From contig NZ_JAGGKT010000001.1 of the NCBI RefSeq assembly GCF_017873965.1, forward strand, positions 124,001 through 188,000: DNA of 64,000 nt, given 5' to 3'. The DNA comes from Ammoniphilus resinae (GTDB taxonomy: Bacteria > Bacillota > Bacilli > Aneurinibacillales > RAOX-1). Below, piece by piece: positions 42,091 to 50,530 of this stretch. The translations under genes and the position numbers were made by a program. Numbering within the stretch: position 1 is the stretch's first letter; every line of letters begins with the position of its first letter. The notes under the pieces are model-generated. The model was not told where the DNA came from, searched no databases, and worked only from the letters and a program-made list of their open reading frames with translations.

Positions 42091-43008
42091 ATGGAAGAAT
42101 GGATGAAAAAGGTTTTCCTGGCCTTATCCAAAAATCAAAAGCTGAACAAGTGGGCCAAAAAATGGGGCCTGCGTTTTGGCGCAAATCGGGTGGTTGCCGG
42201 AGAAACAATTGAGGAAGCAATACAGAAGGTGCGTGAACTCAATCAAAAAGGCGTGTGCTGTACGTTAGACCACTTGGGGGAATTTGTTTTTAGTGAACAA
42301 GAAGCGGGTGAGGCTGCCGATTATTGCATCCGAACCTTAGAGGCGATTCATGTGTCAAAGGTAGATTGTAACTTATCGCTCAAGTTAACCCAGCTTGGCT
42401 TGGATATAGATAAAAATTTATGTTTGAAACATATGCGAAGAATTCTGCAGGCGGCAAAGGATCGGAAACTTTTTGTCCGAATTGATATGGAAGATTACGC
42501 CCATAATCAGGTGACCTTGGATATTTTGCGTGAGCTTCGGCGTGACTATTTAAATGTTGGAACGGTGATCCAGGCGTATTTGTATAAAAGTCAGGAAGAT
42601 GTGCGAAGGCTTGGCAAAGAGCGGGTTGGACTGCGGCTGGTGAAAGGGGCATATAAGGAATCCGGTACAGTGGCTTTTCCAAATAAGGCAGATGTCGATG
42701 AAAACTTTAAAAAGCTAATCTCCCTTCACCTAGCTAGCGGGTCCTACACAGCGGTTGCGACACATGATGACGCTATCATTGAATATACCAAAGCACTGCA
42801 AAAGGAAAAAGGATATTCTTTAGAGCAATTTGAATTTCAAATGCTGTATGGGATTCGGGCAGCCACTCAATTCGAGTTGGCAAAACAAGGTTATCGCGTG
42901 AGAGTCTATGTCCCCTTTGGAAACGATTGGTACGGCTATTTCATGCGCCGATTGGCAGAACGCCCGGCAAATGTAGCCTTTGTATTGAAAAGTTTTTTCC
43001 GGAAATAA
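42091..43008 (+). CDS. Proline dehydrogenase (FAD-dependent)
   Basis: A 305-residue enzyme that oxidises L-proline to pyrroline-5-carboxylate and passes electrons to quinones. It has the (beta/alpha)8 barrel marks L-V-K-G-A-Y-K-E, V-A-T-H-D, F-E-F-Q-M-L-Y-G-I, and the C-terminal Y-F-M-R-R-L-A-E-R-P-A-N with the substrate Arg pair. The length fits the monofunctional enzyme of Gram-positives (PutB/FadM). No pyrroline-5-carboxylate dehydrogenase lies nearby. GGGGGAAGG precedes the ATG. Confidence 0.93.
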   Translation: MEEWMKKVFLALSKNQKLNKWAKKWGLRFGANRVVAGETIEEAIQKVRELNQKGVCCTLDHLGEFVFSEQEAGEAADYCIRTLEAIHVSKVDCNLSLKLTQLGLDIDKNLCLKHMRRILQAAKDRKLFVRIDMEDYAHNQVTLDILRELRRDYLNVGTVIQAYLYKSQEDVRRLGKERVGLRLVKGAYKESGTVAFPNKADVDENFKKLISLHLASGSYTAVATHDDAIIEYTKALQKEKGYSLEQFEFQMLYGIRAATQFELAKQGYRVRVYVPFGNDWYGYFMRRLAERPANVAFVLKSFFRK

Positions 43009-43133
43009 GAGGGACGCTGAGATAGATTATTCGCCCATTCACATGAAGTTTTCACCCGTTTGCTTTTTGTGTGCACCGTTGAACATGATACAATGGAGTG
43101 AAAATAACCATGTGAAAGAGATGAGAGTTGTTA

Positions 43134-44492
43134 ATGGAAGTAGGACAGGTGATTCTTGTAACGATAAAGAGACTTGGCATCAACGGGGAAGGGGTTGGCT
43201 ACTACAAAAAGAAGGTCGTCTTCATCAACGGGGCCCTTCCCGGGGAAGTGGTTGTCGCCGAGGTTAAAAAAGTTGAAAAAAACTACGCAACAGCCGAGCT
43301 GGTCCGGGTCAAGGAGAAATCAACCGATCGGGTGAAACCGGGCTGCCCGGTTTATGATCAATGTGGAGGGTGCCAGGTTCAGCACTTGAGCTATCCGGCC
43401 CAGCTGCGCGGTAAAAAGGAAATCGTGATCGAATCCTTTCAAAAATACTTTGGCTCGGACAAGCTTCCGGAAATCCGGGAAACGGTTGGTATGGAGCATC
43501 CGTGGAGCTATCGAAATAAAGCCCAACTCCAAGTCGGAATGGCAAATGGAAAAGTAGTAACAGGCCTTTACGCCGCAGGCACCCATCAGCTGATTGATAT
43601 CTCGGGCTGCCCGATTCAGCATCCCAAAACAAATGAAATGGTGAAGACAACCAGGGATGTTTTACAACAGCTAAACATTCCCATATATAATGAAAGAAAA
43701 CGCACGGGAGTTGTCCGCACGGTGGTCGCCAGGGTTGGCTTTGAAACAGAAGGAGCGCAAATTACCCTGGTCACAGCGGTCGATGAGATCCCTCGGGTTA
43801 AAGAGCTTGTCTTGGAGATGCGTTCCCGGTTGCCCTATGTACAGAGTATCATGCAAAACATCAACAACAAGAAAACCTCGTTGATTTTCGGAGAGAAGAC
43901 CAAGACATTATGGGGCAAGGAAGCCATTGATGAGAAGTTGGGGGAAGTGGAATTTTCCCTGTCACCTAGGGCCTTTTTCCAACTGAACCCAGAACAAACG
44001 ATCAAACTGTATAACTTCGTTCGGGAAGCCGCTTTACTCACGGGAAAAGAAACAGTGGTGGATGCCTACTGCGGAGTAGGGACCATTGGACTATGGCTGG
44101 CCCCAGATGCCAAGGAGGTTCGAGGGATTGAAGTCATTCCCGATGCCGTTAAGAATGCCAACGAAAACGCCGACCGAAGCGGAATCGCGAATGCCCATTT
44201 TTTCACAGGAAAAGCAGAAGAACTCTTGCCAAAATGGGTGAAAAGCGGCTTTAGGCCAGATGTTGTTGTCGTGGACCCACCACGAACCGGCTGTGTCGAC
44301 AAACTCCTGCAAACCCTAATTGAAATCAAACCGAAACGCATTGTCTACGTATCCTGCAACCCCTCAACCCTGGCCAAGGACTGCCGAACTTTGCGCAAAG
44401 CCTTTGACGTGAAGTGGGTGCAGCCTGTGGACATGTTTCCACAGACGAGCCATGTGGAGTGTTGTACGCTGTTGGTCGGGAAAGGGAGCTAA
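43134..44492 (+). CDS. 23S rRNA (uracil-5-)-methyltransferase, RlmC/RlmD type
   Basis: A 452-residue class I methyltransferase. A TRAM domain covers about residues 1-58. A 4Fe-4S site follows, with three cysteines in C-P-V-Y-D-Q-C-G-G-C (about 69-78) and a fourth later in S-G-C-P. The SAM domain has V-D-A-Y-C-G-V-G-T-I-G-L; the nucleophile Cys is in V-Y-V-S-C-N-P-S-T and the catalytic Asp-Pro-Pro in V-V-D-P-P-R-T-G-C. In Bacillus the equivalent (RlmCD) methylates two uridines of 23S rRNA with SAM. The ATG two codons after the first in-frame TTG has GAGAG upstream. Confidence 0.95.
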   Translation: MEVGQVILVTIKRLGINGEGVGYYKKKVVFINGALPGEVVVAEVKKVEKNYATAELVRVKEKSTDRVKPGCPVYDQCGGCQVQHLSYPAQLRGKKEIVIESFQKYFGSDKLPEIRETVGMEHPWSYRNKAQLQVGMANGKVVTGLYAAGTHQLIDISGCPIQHPKTNEMVKTTRDVLQQLNIPIYNERKRTGVVRTVVARVGFETEGAQITLVTAVDEIPRVKELVLEMRSRLPYVQSIMQNINNKKTSLIFGEKTKTLWGKEAIDEKLGEVEFSLSPRAFFQLNPEQTIKLYNFVREAALLTGKETVVDAYCGVGTIGLWLAPDAKEVRGIEVIPDAVKNANENADRSGIANAHFFTGKAEELLPKWVKSGFRPDVVVVDPPRTGCVDKLLQTLIEIKPKRIVYVSCNPSTLAKDCRTLRKAFDVKWVQPVDMFPQTSHVECCTLLVGKGS

Positions 44493-44540
44493 ACATTAGT
44501 TGTGAATTCTATAACTAGCAGAATAATCAAAAAGAAAAAG

Positions 44541-44576
44541 GCTGATATCCTACATCTATGGGATAACAGCTTTTTT
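44541..44576 (+). terminator. Terminator after the 23S rRNA methyltransferase
   Basis: GCTGATATCC / GGATAACAGC stem with a TTTTTT tail, followed by ATTTATGTATGG, which recurs after hairpins at 48230 and 50080. Confidence 0.85.
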
Positions 44577-44618
44577 ATTTATGTATGGAAGAAAAGCGGG
44601 ATCGATTTGAAACCACTA

Positions 44619-44816
44619 TTAAACTCCTGTACGCTTCCTCTGGTTGTTTGGTTTCTTTGTTTGTTGACTCTTCATTTTGTGTGTGGTATTTGACATGTTT
44701 GTCATTGGATTTCCTGATGCACTTTGGAGTTTCTTATTTTCCATTTTTTGCTTAATCGCCTCTTGCAAGCTAATCTTTCTTCTTTCCGTTGTTCCATTTT
44801 CTTTATTATCAGACAT
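44619..44816 (-). CDS. Small hydrophilic protein (65 aa)
   Basis: A 65-residue basic, Asn/Lys/Gln-rich protein starting M-S-D-N-K-E-N-G with AAAGGAGAG upstream. The core R-K-I-S-L-Q-E-A-I-K-Q-K-M-E-N-K-K is a short helix; the rest looks disordered. I know no family. It may be a spore-associated small protein by type, but evidence is only composition. Confidence 0.55.
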   Translation of the reverse strand: MSDNKENGTTERRKISLQEAIKQKMENKKLQSASGNPMTNMSNTTHKMKSQQTKKPNNQRKRTGV

Positions 44817-45077
44817 AACGCTCTCCTTTTCCATGTCCATAATGTTTAATATTATATCCATTCATTTTGCTATTATATCAGTTCCAAATAATTATACGAA
44901 ACCAGTATTCCATTACTCCATTGGGTTTTTGAAGTAAGTTCGAATTTCTTCTAGCGAAGGGTTAAATACCTGAATTTCATATGCACTTTATCTAAATTTC
45001 TATATTTGAAAGGAATACAGAAGGGCATTGTTGAAGGTTATTTAAAAGAGCCGTTTGATTAAGGGGTGAATGAATCC

Positions 45078-45272
45078 ATGGGAAAATGGGTTTCAATATT
45101 TTTGCTCGTTAATGTAGCGTCAGTCATTGTCTTTTTTGCTTTAAGCCTTATTCTTCATCTTTCTGGGGATAATGGTCTTATTGTGTTAATTGGTTTGGTT
45201 ATCTCTATTCAATGTTCATTCATAATTACACTCTTATTTTATCAAATTGAAAAGATAAAAAGGAAAAGATGA
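45078..45272 (+). CDS. Small membrane protein (64 aa)
   Basis: A 64-residue protein with two hydrophobic helices (about residues 4-26 and 32-54) and a basic end (K-I-K-R-K-R). AAGGGG lies about 11 bases before the ATG; an in-frame GTG four codons earlier is also possible. I know no family. It opens a run of small genes in the same direction. Confidence 0.5.
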   Translation: MGKWVSIFLLVNVASVIVFFALSLILHLSGDNGLIVLIGLVISIQCSFIITLLFYQIEKIKRKR

Positions 45273-45315
45273 AGTTTTAAATTATTATGAGTAAAAACAA
45301 GAAAGGGGAACTAAA

Positions 45316-45882
45316 ATGACAAACCAAAATAAGGAGTTGTCACCAGAACAGATCGAAGAACTAATTAGAACCCTGAAAGCCCGTTTTGAGAATAACATGG
45401 ACCGCCATGAAGGTCTTGAATGGGCAAAAATACAAGCTAAGCTTGAAGTTAATACTGAAAAACTGTGGTCGCTCAATGAAATGGAGCAAACTGGCGGTGA
45501 ACCGGATGTTGTTGGCCATGATGAAAAGACGGATACATACATTTTTTACGATTGTTCAGCGGAAAGCCCTAAAGGTCGCAGAAGTGTTTGTTACGACCGT
45601 GAAGCGCTAGATTCAAGGAAAAACCACAAACCTGAAAATAACGCTATGGATATGGCAACTGCCATGGGCATTGAACTTTTAACGGAGGATCAATACCGGG
45701 AGTTGCAGAAGCTTGGAGATTTCGATAGGAAAACATCGAGCTGGGTGCAAACCCCTGCTAATATTAGAAAACTCGGTGGGGCCATCTTTTGTGATCGTCG
45801 TTACGACACTGTCTTTGTATACCACAATGGAGCAGAATCTTATTATGCTGCCAGGGGTTTTCGTGGCTCGCTAAGGGTCTAG
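45316..45882 (+). CDS. DUF4256 family protein
   Basis: A 188-residue soluble protein. The middle D-E-K-T-D-T-Y-I-F-Y-D-C-S-A-E-S-P-x-G-R-R-S-x-C-Y-D with the end C-D-R-R-Y-D-T-V-F-V-Y-H-N-G-A-E-S-Y-Y matches DUF4256, common in Bacteria as a stand-alone protein. Function unknown. GAAAGGGG precedes the ATG by seven bases. No functional neighbour. Confidence 0.82.
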   Translation: MTNQNKELSPEQIEELIRTLKARFENNMDRHEGLEWAKIQAKLEVNTEKLWSLNEMEQTGGEPDVVGHDEKTDTYIFYDCSAESPKGRRSVCYDREALDSRKNHKPENNAMDMATAMGIELLTEDQYRELQKLGDFDRKTSSWVQTPANIRKLGGAIFCDRRYDTVFVYHNGAESYYAARGFRGSLRV

Positions 45883-45935
45883 ATTTTGAAGTGAAACGCT
45901 GAACGGACAAGAAGAAAAGAAAAGGGGGGAGCACA

Positions 45936-46166
45936 ATGTCGATTATGTTAGCGCTACTAGTTCTCATACTAGTCTTTTTTTTAGCTTTTCTTATTGCAAG
46001 AAAAAGCAATATATCAGGTACAAAATTCATGTTGCTGGGATTAAGTTTAATTCTAGTCGGTGGAATTATTGCGGTCGATGGGAATTCTGACTTAGGGGGA
46101 TTTGAATACCTCATTGTGTTTATAGGTTTAATATTTTCGGTTATAGGTTTTGGGAAAGAAAATTAA
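45936..46166 (+). CDS. Small membrane protein (76 aa)
   Basis: A 76-residue protein with about three hydrophobic segments and almost no soluble part. AAAAGGGGGGAG gives a strong ribosome site. I know no family. It follows the DUF4256 gene by 53 bases. Confidence 0.58.
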   Translation: MSIMLALLVLILVFFLAFLIARKSNISGTKFMLLGLSLILVGGIIAVDGNSDLGGFEYLIVFIGLIFSVIGFGKEN

Positions 46167-46219
46167 ACAGGGAGTTATATGGTTCAAGAGTATATAAATT
46201 AACGAGATAGGATGGTAAA

Positions 46220-46498
46220 GTGTTGAATTTTGTTATCATTTCATCTTCCTTACTGTTTTCAACGGTTGTATCTGTTCGGATATTAAAAAAGAAACACAAT
46301 AAATGGATAAGCTTGTTATCAGCGATTATTTTAAATACGTTGATTTTAATAGGAGCAACATGGGTATTATATAGTCTGAATGATGAAGCCAAGATATTTG
46401 GTTTTGGGCATTCAGGTCTTTATGTCTTGCTATTTGCTATTCCCATTATCACTTGGATTAACTTTTTAATTCTTTCATTTATAAAGAAAGGGTTATAA
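46220..46498 (+). CDS. Small membrane protein (92 aa)
   Basis: A 92-residue protein with three hydrophobic segments starting L-N-F-V-I-I-S-S-S-L-L. GTG start with AGGATGG upstream. I know no family. It lies between another small membrane gene and a DnaA-box-like cluster. Confidence 0.55.
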   Translation: MLNFVIISSSLLFSTVVSVRILKKKHNKWISLLSAIILNTLILIGATWVLYSLNDEAKIFGFGHSGLYVLLFAIPIITWINFLILSFIKKGL

Positions 46499-46513
46499 TA
46501 AGAGGATTGAGGA

Positions 46514-46567
46514 TTGTGGATAAATGCAAATTAAACTGTGGGGAGTTTGTGAATAAGTTGTGGATAA
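46514..46567. other. Cluster of DnaA-box-like 9-mers
   Basis: Two exact TTGTGGATAA copies (46514 and 46558; minus strand TTATCCACAA, containing the consensus TTATCCACA) and one near copy TTTGTGAATAA at 46546, all in one direction within 54 bases. The last overlaps the start of the next gene. No replication gene is near. Related units lie at 48359 and 50348. Confidence 0.6.
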
Positions 46568-47174
46568 TGTCAATATAATTGAAGGCAGCATCAACGAATT
46601 AAAGGATGTATATCAACAATTTACACAAGACTTTGCTGTGGATGAATTAAAAGGTTATGCACAGCTTGAGTTTTTATTGACCCAAAAGGGTTATAAATTG
46701 CTGTTGGCAAAAGATAGAAAAACGAACGAGACAATTGGATATGCTTTTATCTATGTATTGCAACATGTAAAAGCGATTTGGCTTGATTATATGGCGATCA
46801 TGGAAGGGTTCCGAAATGCTGGCTACGGGACAACTTTGTTTAATAAAATGGTTCAGTATAATCAGGATGGACTCGGTTTATTTGTTGAGGTTGAACTTCC
46901 TACAGAAGGACCCGACAAGGAAAATCAAATAAGAAGAATCAATTTTTACGAAAGACTTGGAGCTAAACGCCTGCACATCCCATACGAATTCCCGACAAAT
47001 CATGGCGGATTTCCCATGTACCTCTATTTTAAACCTAATGTTCACGTGATACCCAAGAAGCTAATTCAAGAATCACTAGCTGAGGTTTTTGAAATTATAC
47101 ATTCCGACGTATTAAACAGGAATCAAATACTACAGAACATCCTGCCAAAAGTTAAAGATGAATATTTTAAATAA
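46560..47174 (+). CDS. GNAT family N-acetyltransferase
   Basis: A 204-residue protein. The acetyl-CoA loop is in E-G-F-R-N-A-G-Y-G-T-T-L-F (R-x-x-G-x-G/A), after the beta strand A-I-W-L-D-Y-M-A-I-M. The later N-F-Y-E-R-L-G-A-K-R-L is typical of GNAT proteins. Acceptor unknown. The GTG start is poorly marked and overlaps a DnaA-box-like sequence, so the true start may differ by a few codons. The last 60 residues are extra to the core fold. Confidence 0.8.
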   Translation: MDNVNIIEGSINELKDVYQQFTQDFAVDELKGYAQLEFLLTQKGYKLLLAKDRKTNETIGYAFIYVLQHVKAIWLDYMAIMEGFRNAGYGTTLFNKMVQYNQDGLGLFVEVELPTEGPDKENQIRRINFYERLGAKRLHIPYEFPTNHGGFPMYLYFKPNVHVIPKKLIQESLAEVFEIIHSDVLNRNQILQNILPKVKDEYFK

Positions 47175-47235
47175 TCCTGTTGGCCGTACCAAATGAGATA
47201 CAGCCCCATTTGGTTAACCCATCAACAAGAGGGAT

Positions 47236-47345
47236 TTATTCCAAGGGAAGAAAAATATGAATAGTTGTCCCTTCAGCAATTTGAATAGTAGCTTAATTTC
47301 CTCACATTAGACATGCCTCTATGGCATTTTAAACAGCATTATGAG
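47236..47345 (-). pseudogene. Possible remnant of a histidine kinase C-terminus
   Basis: On the minus strand one frame reads N-A-V-stop-N-A-I-E-A (like the N box of HATPase_c) and, after further stops, I-Q-I-A-E-G-T-T-I-H-I-F-L-P-L-E-stop, typical of kinase ends. The ATP-lid region between is missing. The rest of 47175-47588 shows no gene. Could be chance; no ribosome site or full domain. Confidence 0.33.
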
Positions 47346-47588
47346 AGTTTATAAAATAGCAAATCAACCGCTTCAGCAAACTCCCCCATACACATTTTCC
47401 GGGAATATCTCCTCGGCTTCGAAATAAATTTCGACCACATCGATGAAGGCTAACATTTACCTGTAGCTTCTCAAATAAAAAATGGGTTCATTTCATATGC
47501 TAGTACCTAAATTTTTCCGCAGACAACCTAAAACAGATGGGCAGCCAGACGAGTATAGTAAATAAAGGAGAAAATTTGAAGGAGATAA

Positions 47589-48209
47589 ATGAAAATGAAC
47601 CCACAACAATTTATGGACGTCATTGCTCCTATTGCTGTTTTGCTGCGAAAAGAAGGTTCCCCCATTTTCCCTAGTGTGCGAATTGCACAGGCAGCGCTTG
47701 AAACAGGTTGGAAAATACCTGAATCCAATAATCTAGTCGGCAGAAAGGTCGGGAACGGTCAGACGACCCCTTATTGGCATGGTAGATATATAATGAAGGA
47801 TACATGGGAGATGTACGATGACAAACGTACGGATATAGCAGCAGCATTCCGAGTATATGATACGATAGAGGATTGTTTTCGTGATCAAGACCTTCTGTTT
47901 GATACCACTCGATTTAAGCAAGTGAGGGAAGCCACTACTCCGGAAGATCAAGCAGTAGCACTATATAAAAGTGGTTATGCAACGGATCCGGCATACCACC
48001 AAAAGATCATAAATTTGATGAGTAACTTCAACCTGAAAGAATACGACAAGTGGAGTGAAGAATATATGTTAAAAGTTGAGGATGCGAACAAGATTATAGA
48101 CTTTTTAAAAGCTGGTTGGAAGGTCACTGAACAGTATCCTGAAGCACGAAAAGAATTTAATCGACTTGCCAACGAGTTGCGTAAGGCGTCAGGCCAAGAA
48201 CCGCAATAG
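47589..48209 (+). CDS. Endo-beta-N-acetylglucosaminidase domain protein (FlgJ/LytG-like)
   Basis: A 206-residue protein. Residues 1-150 form a glucosaminidase domain: P-S-V-R-I-A-Q-A-A-L-E-T-G-W holds the catalytic Glu, followed by N-N-L-V-G-R-K, W-E-M-Y-D and the Y-A-T-D-P-A-Y-H-Q-K-I pattern. It cuts glycan strands of peptidoglycan. There is no signal peptide, so it resembles phage or spore-associated enzymes rather than exported autolysins. The last 50 residues are helical and may bind the wall. GAAGGAG precedes the ATG. No holin or other phage genes are near. Confidence 0.87.
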   Translation: MKMNPQQFMDVIAPIAVLLRKEGSPIFPSVRIAQAALETGWKIPESNNLVGRKVGNGQTTPYWHGRYIMKDTWEMYDDKRTDIAAAFRVYDTIEDCFRDQDLLFDTTRFKQVREATTPEDQAVALYKSGYATDPAYHQKIINLMSNFNLKEYDKWSEEYMLKVEDANKIIDFLKAGWKVTEQYPEARKEFNRLANELRKASGQEPQ

Positions 48210-48229
48210 TTTTTATAAACAATTAAAAT

Positions 48230-48268
48230 AAGCTGTTATCCTTTAATCTAGGAAAACAGCTTGTTTTA
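48230..48268 (+). terminator. Terminator after the glucosaminidase gene
   Basis: AAGCTGTTATCC and GGAAAACAGCTT form a stem followed by TTTTATT, then ATGTATGGTGC as after the hairpins at 44541 and 50080. Confidence 0.78.
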
Positions 48269-48358
48269 TTATGTATGGTGCCTCTTCGAGGACTTCTGAT
48301 AATATTCATCAAAGAATTTTCCGTTATCTATCAAGATTTGAAGCCCCTCAAGAGCAAT

Positions 48359-48416
48359 GTGGACAATTTGTTAATTATAAGATTATATTGTGGATTAAAT
48401 GTTGATAAACTGTTGA
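48359..48416. repeat. 58-bp direct repeat copy A with DnaA-box-like motifs
   Basis: Matches 50348-50405 at about 50 of 58 positions; the last 30 bases are identical. It contains TTGTGGATTAA, GTTGATAAA and GTGGACAA, near-copies of the DnaA box. It lies in the gene-free segment before the CoA-transferase gene. Confidence 0.75.
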
Positions 48417-48423
48417 TAAATTT

Positions 48424-48468
48424 AGGAACCAGGTGGACAAAATGTCGTTCACTTGGTTCCTTTTTATT
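48424..48468. terminator. Hairpin terminator between repeat A and the CoA-transferase gene
   Basis: AGGAACCAGGTG and CACTTGGTTCCT form a long stem, with TTTTTATTT on the plus side. It is close to the minus-strand stop of the CoA-transferase gene and may serve both directions. Confidence 0.72.
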
Positions 48469-48472
48469 TGAG

Positions 48473-49975
48473 CTACGTCTCTAGCAACATGGTGCCTTTT
48501 TTCTTATAGTTGGTATGCCAAGAAAAGGCCTTCTCCAACACGTGGGGGGTCTGACCCTGCCGCCCAAAAGCTTCCTCAACGTATTGGTACATCTGCGGAC
48601 GGTATTGAGGGTGCATACAATTTTCAATGATTTGATATACTCGCTCTCTAGGCGCCAGCCCCCGAAGGTCGACATAGCCTTGTTCGGTGACTAATACATC
48701 AACATCGTGTTCCGTGTGATCGACATGGGTAACAAACGGAACAATGCTGGAGATTTGCCCGCCTTTTGCAGTAGATTTAGTCACAAATACAGCGATCTTT
48801 GAGTTCCTGGCAAAATCACCGGAGCCGCCAATTCCATTCATCATATATGTTCCTGATACATGCGTCGAGTTGACGTTACCATAGATATCAGCCTCGAGAG
48901 CCGTATTAATGCAAATAATCCCTAATCGACGAATAATCCCAGGGTGGTTTGAGATTTCCTGCGGACGTAAAATAATTCGATCTTTGTATCGATCAAAGTT
49001 ACGAAATACCTCTTCGAGTTTTTTAGCAGATAAGGTAATGGAGCTAGCAGAGGCATATAGAGCCTTACCTGAATCAAGTAGATCAAAGACCGAATCCTGT
49101 AAGACCTCGGAGTAAATTTCCAGTTCCTCAAACTCCGAGTCAATTAAGCCGCCTAAGACTGCATTGGCAATCGTCCCTATACCTGCTTGAAGTGGAGCTA
49201 ATTTATTTGTTAAACGCCCTTTCTTTATTTCTTCACGAAAAAATGCAATGAGATGGTTAGCCATTTGTTTTGTTTCTTGATCTGGTGGCGCGATTGTTGA
49301 TGGCGAATCCGTTCGATCTGTTAGAACAATCCCCCGTATCTTTTCGAAGGGAACCGGGATCCCGATGGTGCCTAAGCGCTGGTTCCCCTGGATTATAGGA
49401 ATGGGCTGTCGACCTTCGTGTTTTCCAACGCTATAAATATCATGAACCCCTTCAAGGGACAAGGGTTGTTTCATATTTAATTCAATAATAACCTCTTTGG
49501 CATGTTCAATAAAAATGCTCGAATTACCCACAGATGTCGTGGGAATGATGAGACCGTCTTCGGTAATTGAATCTGCTTCAACAATGGCGAAATCAATAGG
49601 CGGAAAGACGCCATCGCGTATGTATTCGGCAGTCATCGATAAATGTTGATCTACAAATAAAATTTCCCCATCATTGATTTTCTTCCGCATAGCGGGTTCG
49701 GCCTGAAAGGGAAGACGTTTATTTACAATACCAGCTTCAGCCATTAATTTATCAATATCGGAACCGAGGGATGCCCCCGTCATTACATTTACTTTTAGGG
49801 ATATATTTTCTTTTTTTACTCGCTCAACAAGAGCAAGCGGGATTTCTTTAGCATCTCCTGCCCGGGTAAAACCGCTAAGTCCAAGTGTCATCCCGTCTTG
49901 GATCCATCCAGCAGCCTCATCTGCGGAAACAATTTTATCATGTAAAACGGTTGCCTTTAATCGTTCGGATAGCAT
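48473..49975 (-). CDS. Acetyl-CoA hydrolase/succinyl-CoA:acetate CoA-transferase family protein
   Basis: A 500-residue class I CoA-transferase. The active Glu lies in N-T-A-L-E-A-D-I-Y-G-N-V-N-S, with G-G-S-G-D-F-A-R-N downstream and the N-terminal G-M-T-L-G-L-S-G-F. These are the marks of the Ach1/Cat1/ScpC group, which move CoA among acetate, succinate and propionate. It probably handles acetate or propionate activation. ATG follows GGGGA about 10 bases upstream. It is a single minus-strand gene flanked on both sides by copies of the DnaA-box-like repeat. Confidence 0.9.
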   Translation of the reverse strand: MLSERLKATVLHDKIVSADEAAGWIQDGMTLGLSGFTRAGDAKEIPLALVERVKKENISLKVNVMTGASLGSDIDKLMAEAGIVNKRLPFQAEPAMRKKINDGEILFVDQHLSMTAEYIRDGVFPPIDFAIVEADSITEDGLIIPTTSVGNSSIFIEHAKEVIIELNMKQPLSLEGVHDIYSVGKHEGRQPIPIIQGNQRLGTIGIPVPFEKIRGIVLTDRTDSPSTIAPPDQETKQMANHLIAFFREEIKKGRLTNKLAPLQAGIGTIANAVLGGLIDSEFEELEIYSEVLQDSVFDLLDSGKALYASASSITLSAKKLEEVFRNFDRYKDRIILRPQEISNHPGIIRRLGIICINTALEADIYGNVNSTHVSGTYMMNGIGGSGDFARNSKIAVFVTKSTAKGGQISSIVPFVTHVDHTEHDVDVLVTEQGYVDLRGLAPRERVYQIIENCMHPQYRPQMYQYVEEAFGRQGQTPHVLEKAFSWHTNYKKKGTMLLET

Positions 49976-50079
49976 GAGTTCCCCTCCAATTCTGTTTGAA
50001 ATTACGTGAAGGTGTTCTTATCTTTTCCAATAATGATGGAAAAAACATTTTATTTGGGACGTCTTTTAAGCAAATCAAA

Positions 50080-50114
50080 AAAGCTGTCTCCTTCAAAAAG
50101 TGAAAACAGCTTTA
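50080..50114 (+). terminator. Hairpin of the AAGCTGT..ACAGCTT family
   Basis: AAAGCTGTCTCC and GAAAACAGCTTT form a stem followed by ATTTCTTATGTATAGTGC, a divergent copy of the sequence after the 48230 hairpin. No gene ends here, so it seems part of a mobile or duplicated unit. 49976-50530 holds this hairpin and repeat B but no gene I can support. Confidence 0.5.
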
Positions 50115-50347
50115 TTTCTTATGTATAGTGCTTCTTAGTTGACTTCTGGTAATATTTCAGCAAAGGTGAGAATGAACGTAGTAGAAAATATTGTATGGTG
50201 GAGCCCTCTTCGAGAAGTACTGATTTAGCTACTACTGAAGAATCTGATCTACCAACAAAAATGATTATAATTTGGACTCTCAAAAAAAGCAAAGGTAATT
50301 TTCATTCCGTTACTTATCATGGCTTTAGCACCTTCTTCAAGAATAAC

Positions 50348-50405
50348 GTGGATAAGTTGTGGATTATAATATCGAATTGTGGATTAAATGTTGATAAACT
50401 GTTGA
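50348..50405. repeat. 58-bp direct repeat copy B with DnaA-box-like motifs
   Basis: Partner of 48359-48416. It contains GTGGATAAG, TTGTGGATTATAA, TTGTGGATTAA and GTTGATAAA, and lies 125 bases before the ParB-like gene. Confidence 0.75.
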
Positions 50406-50530
50406 ACTAGACTGTCGTTGAATGATGAATTAAAACCTTTCCGAAGGAAAAGTTTTTGGGTAATTTGCGCCTTTTCGCCTATATCATGACCGGGTTTCTG
50501 TACATATACTCCCATTAGGGAGAGGATGCC

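Noticed and set aside
43043..43267. 74-codon frame before and over the start of the 23S rRNA methyltransferase gene
   Set aside because: It lacks a good ribosome site, overlaps a certain gene in another frame and has low-complexity basic composition.
47589..48209. Prophage remnant around the glucosaminidase
   Set aside because: No holin, tail, integrase or packaging gene is seen nearby; a single lytic-type enzyme is not enough.
48545..48556. GGGGGTCTGACCC inside the CoA-transferase gene as another REP-like copy
   Set aside because: It lies within a conserved coding end and has no palindromic partner, so a chance match is the simpler view.
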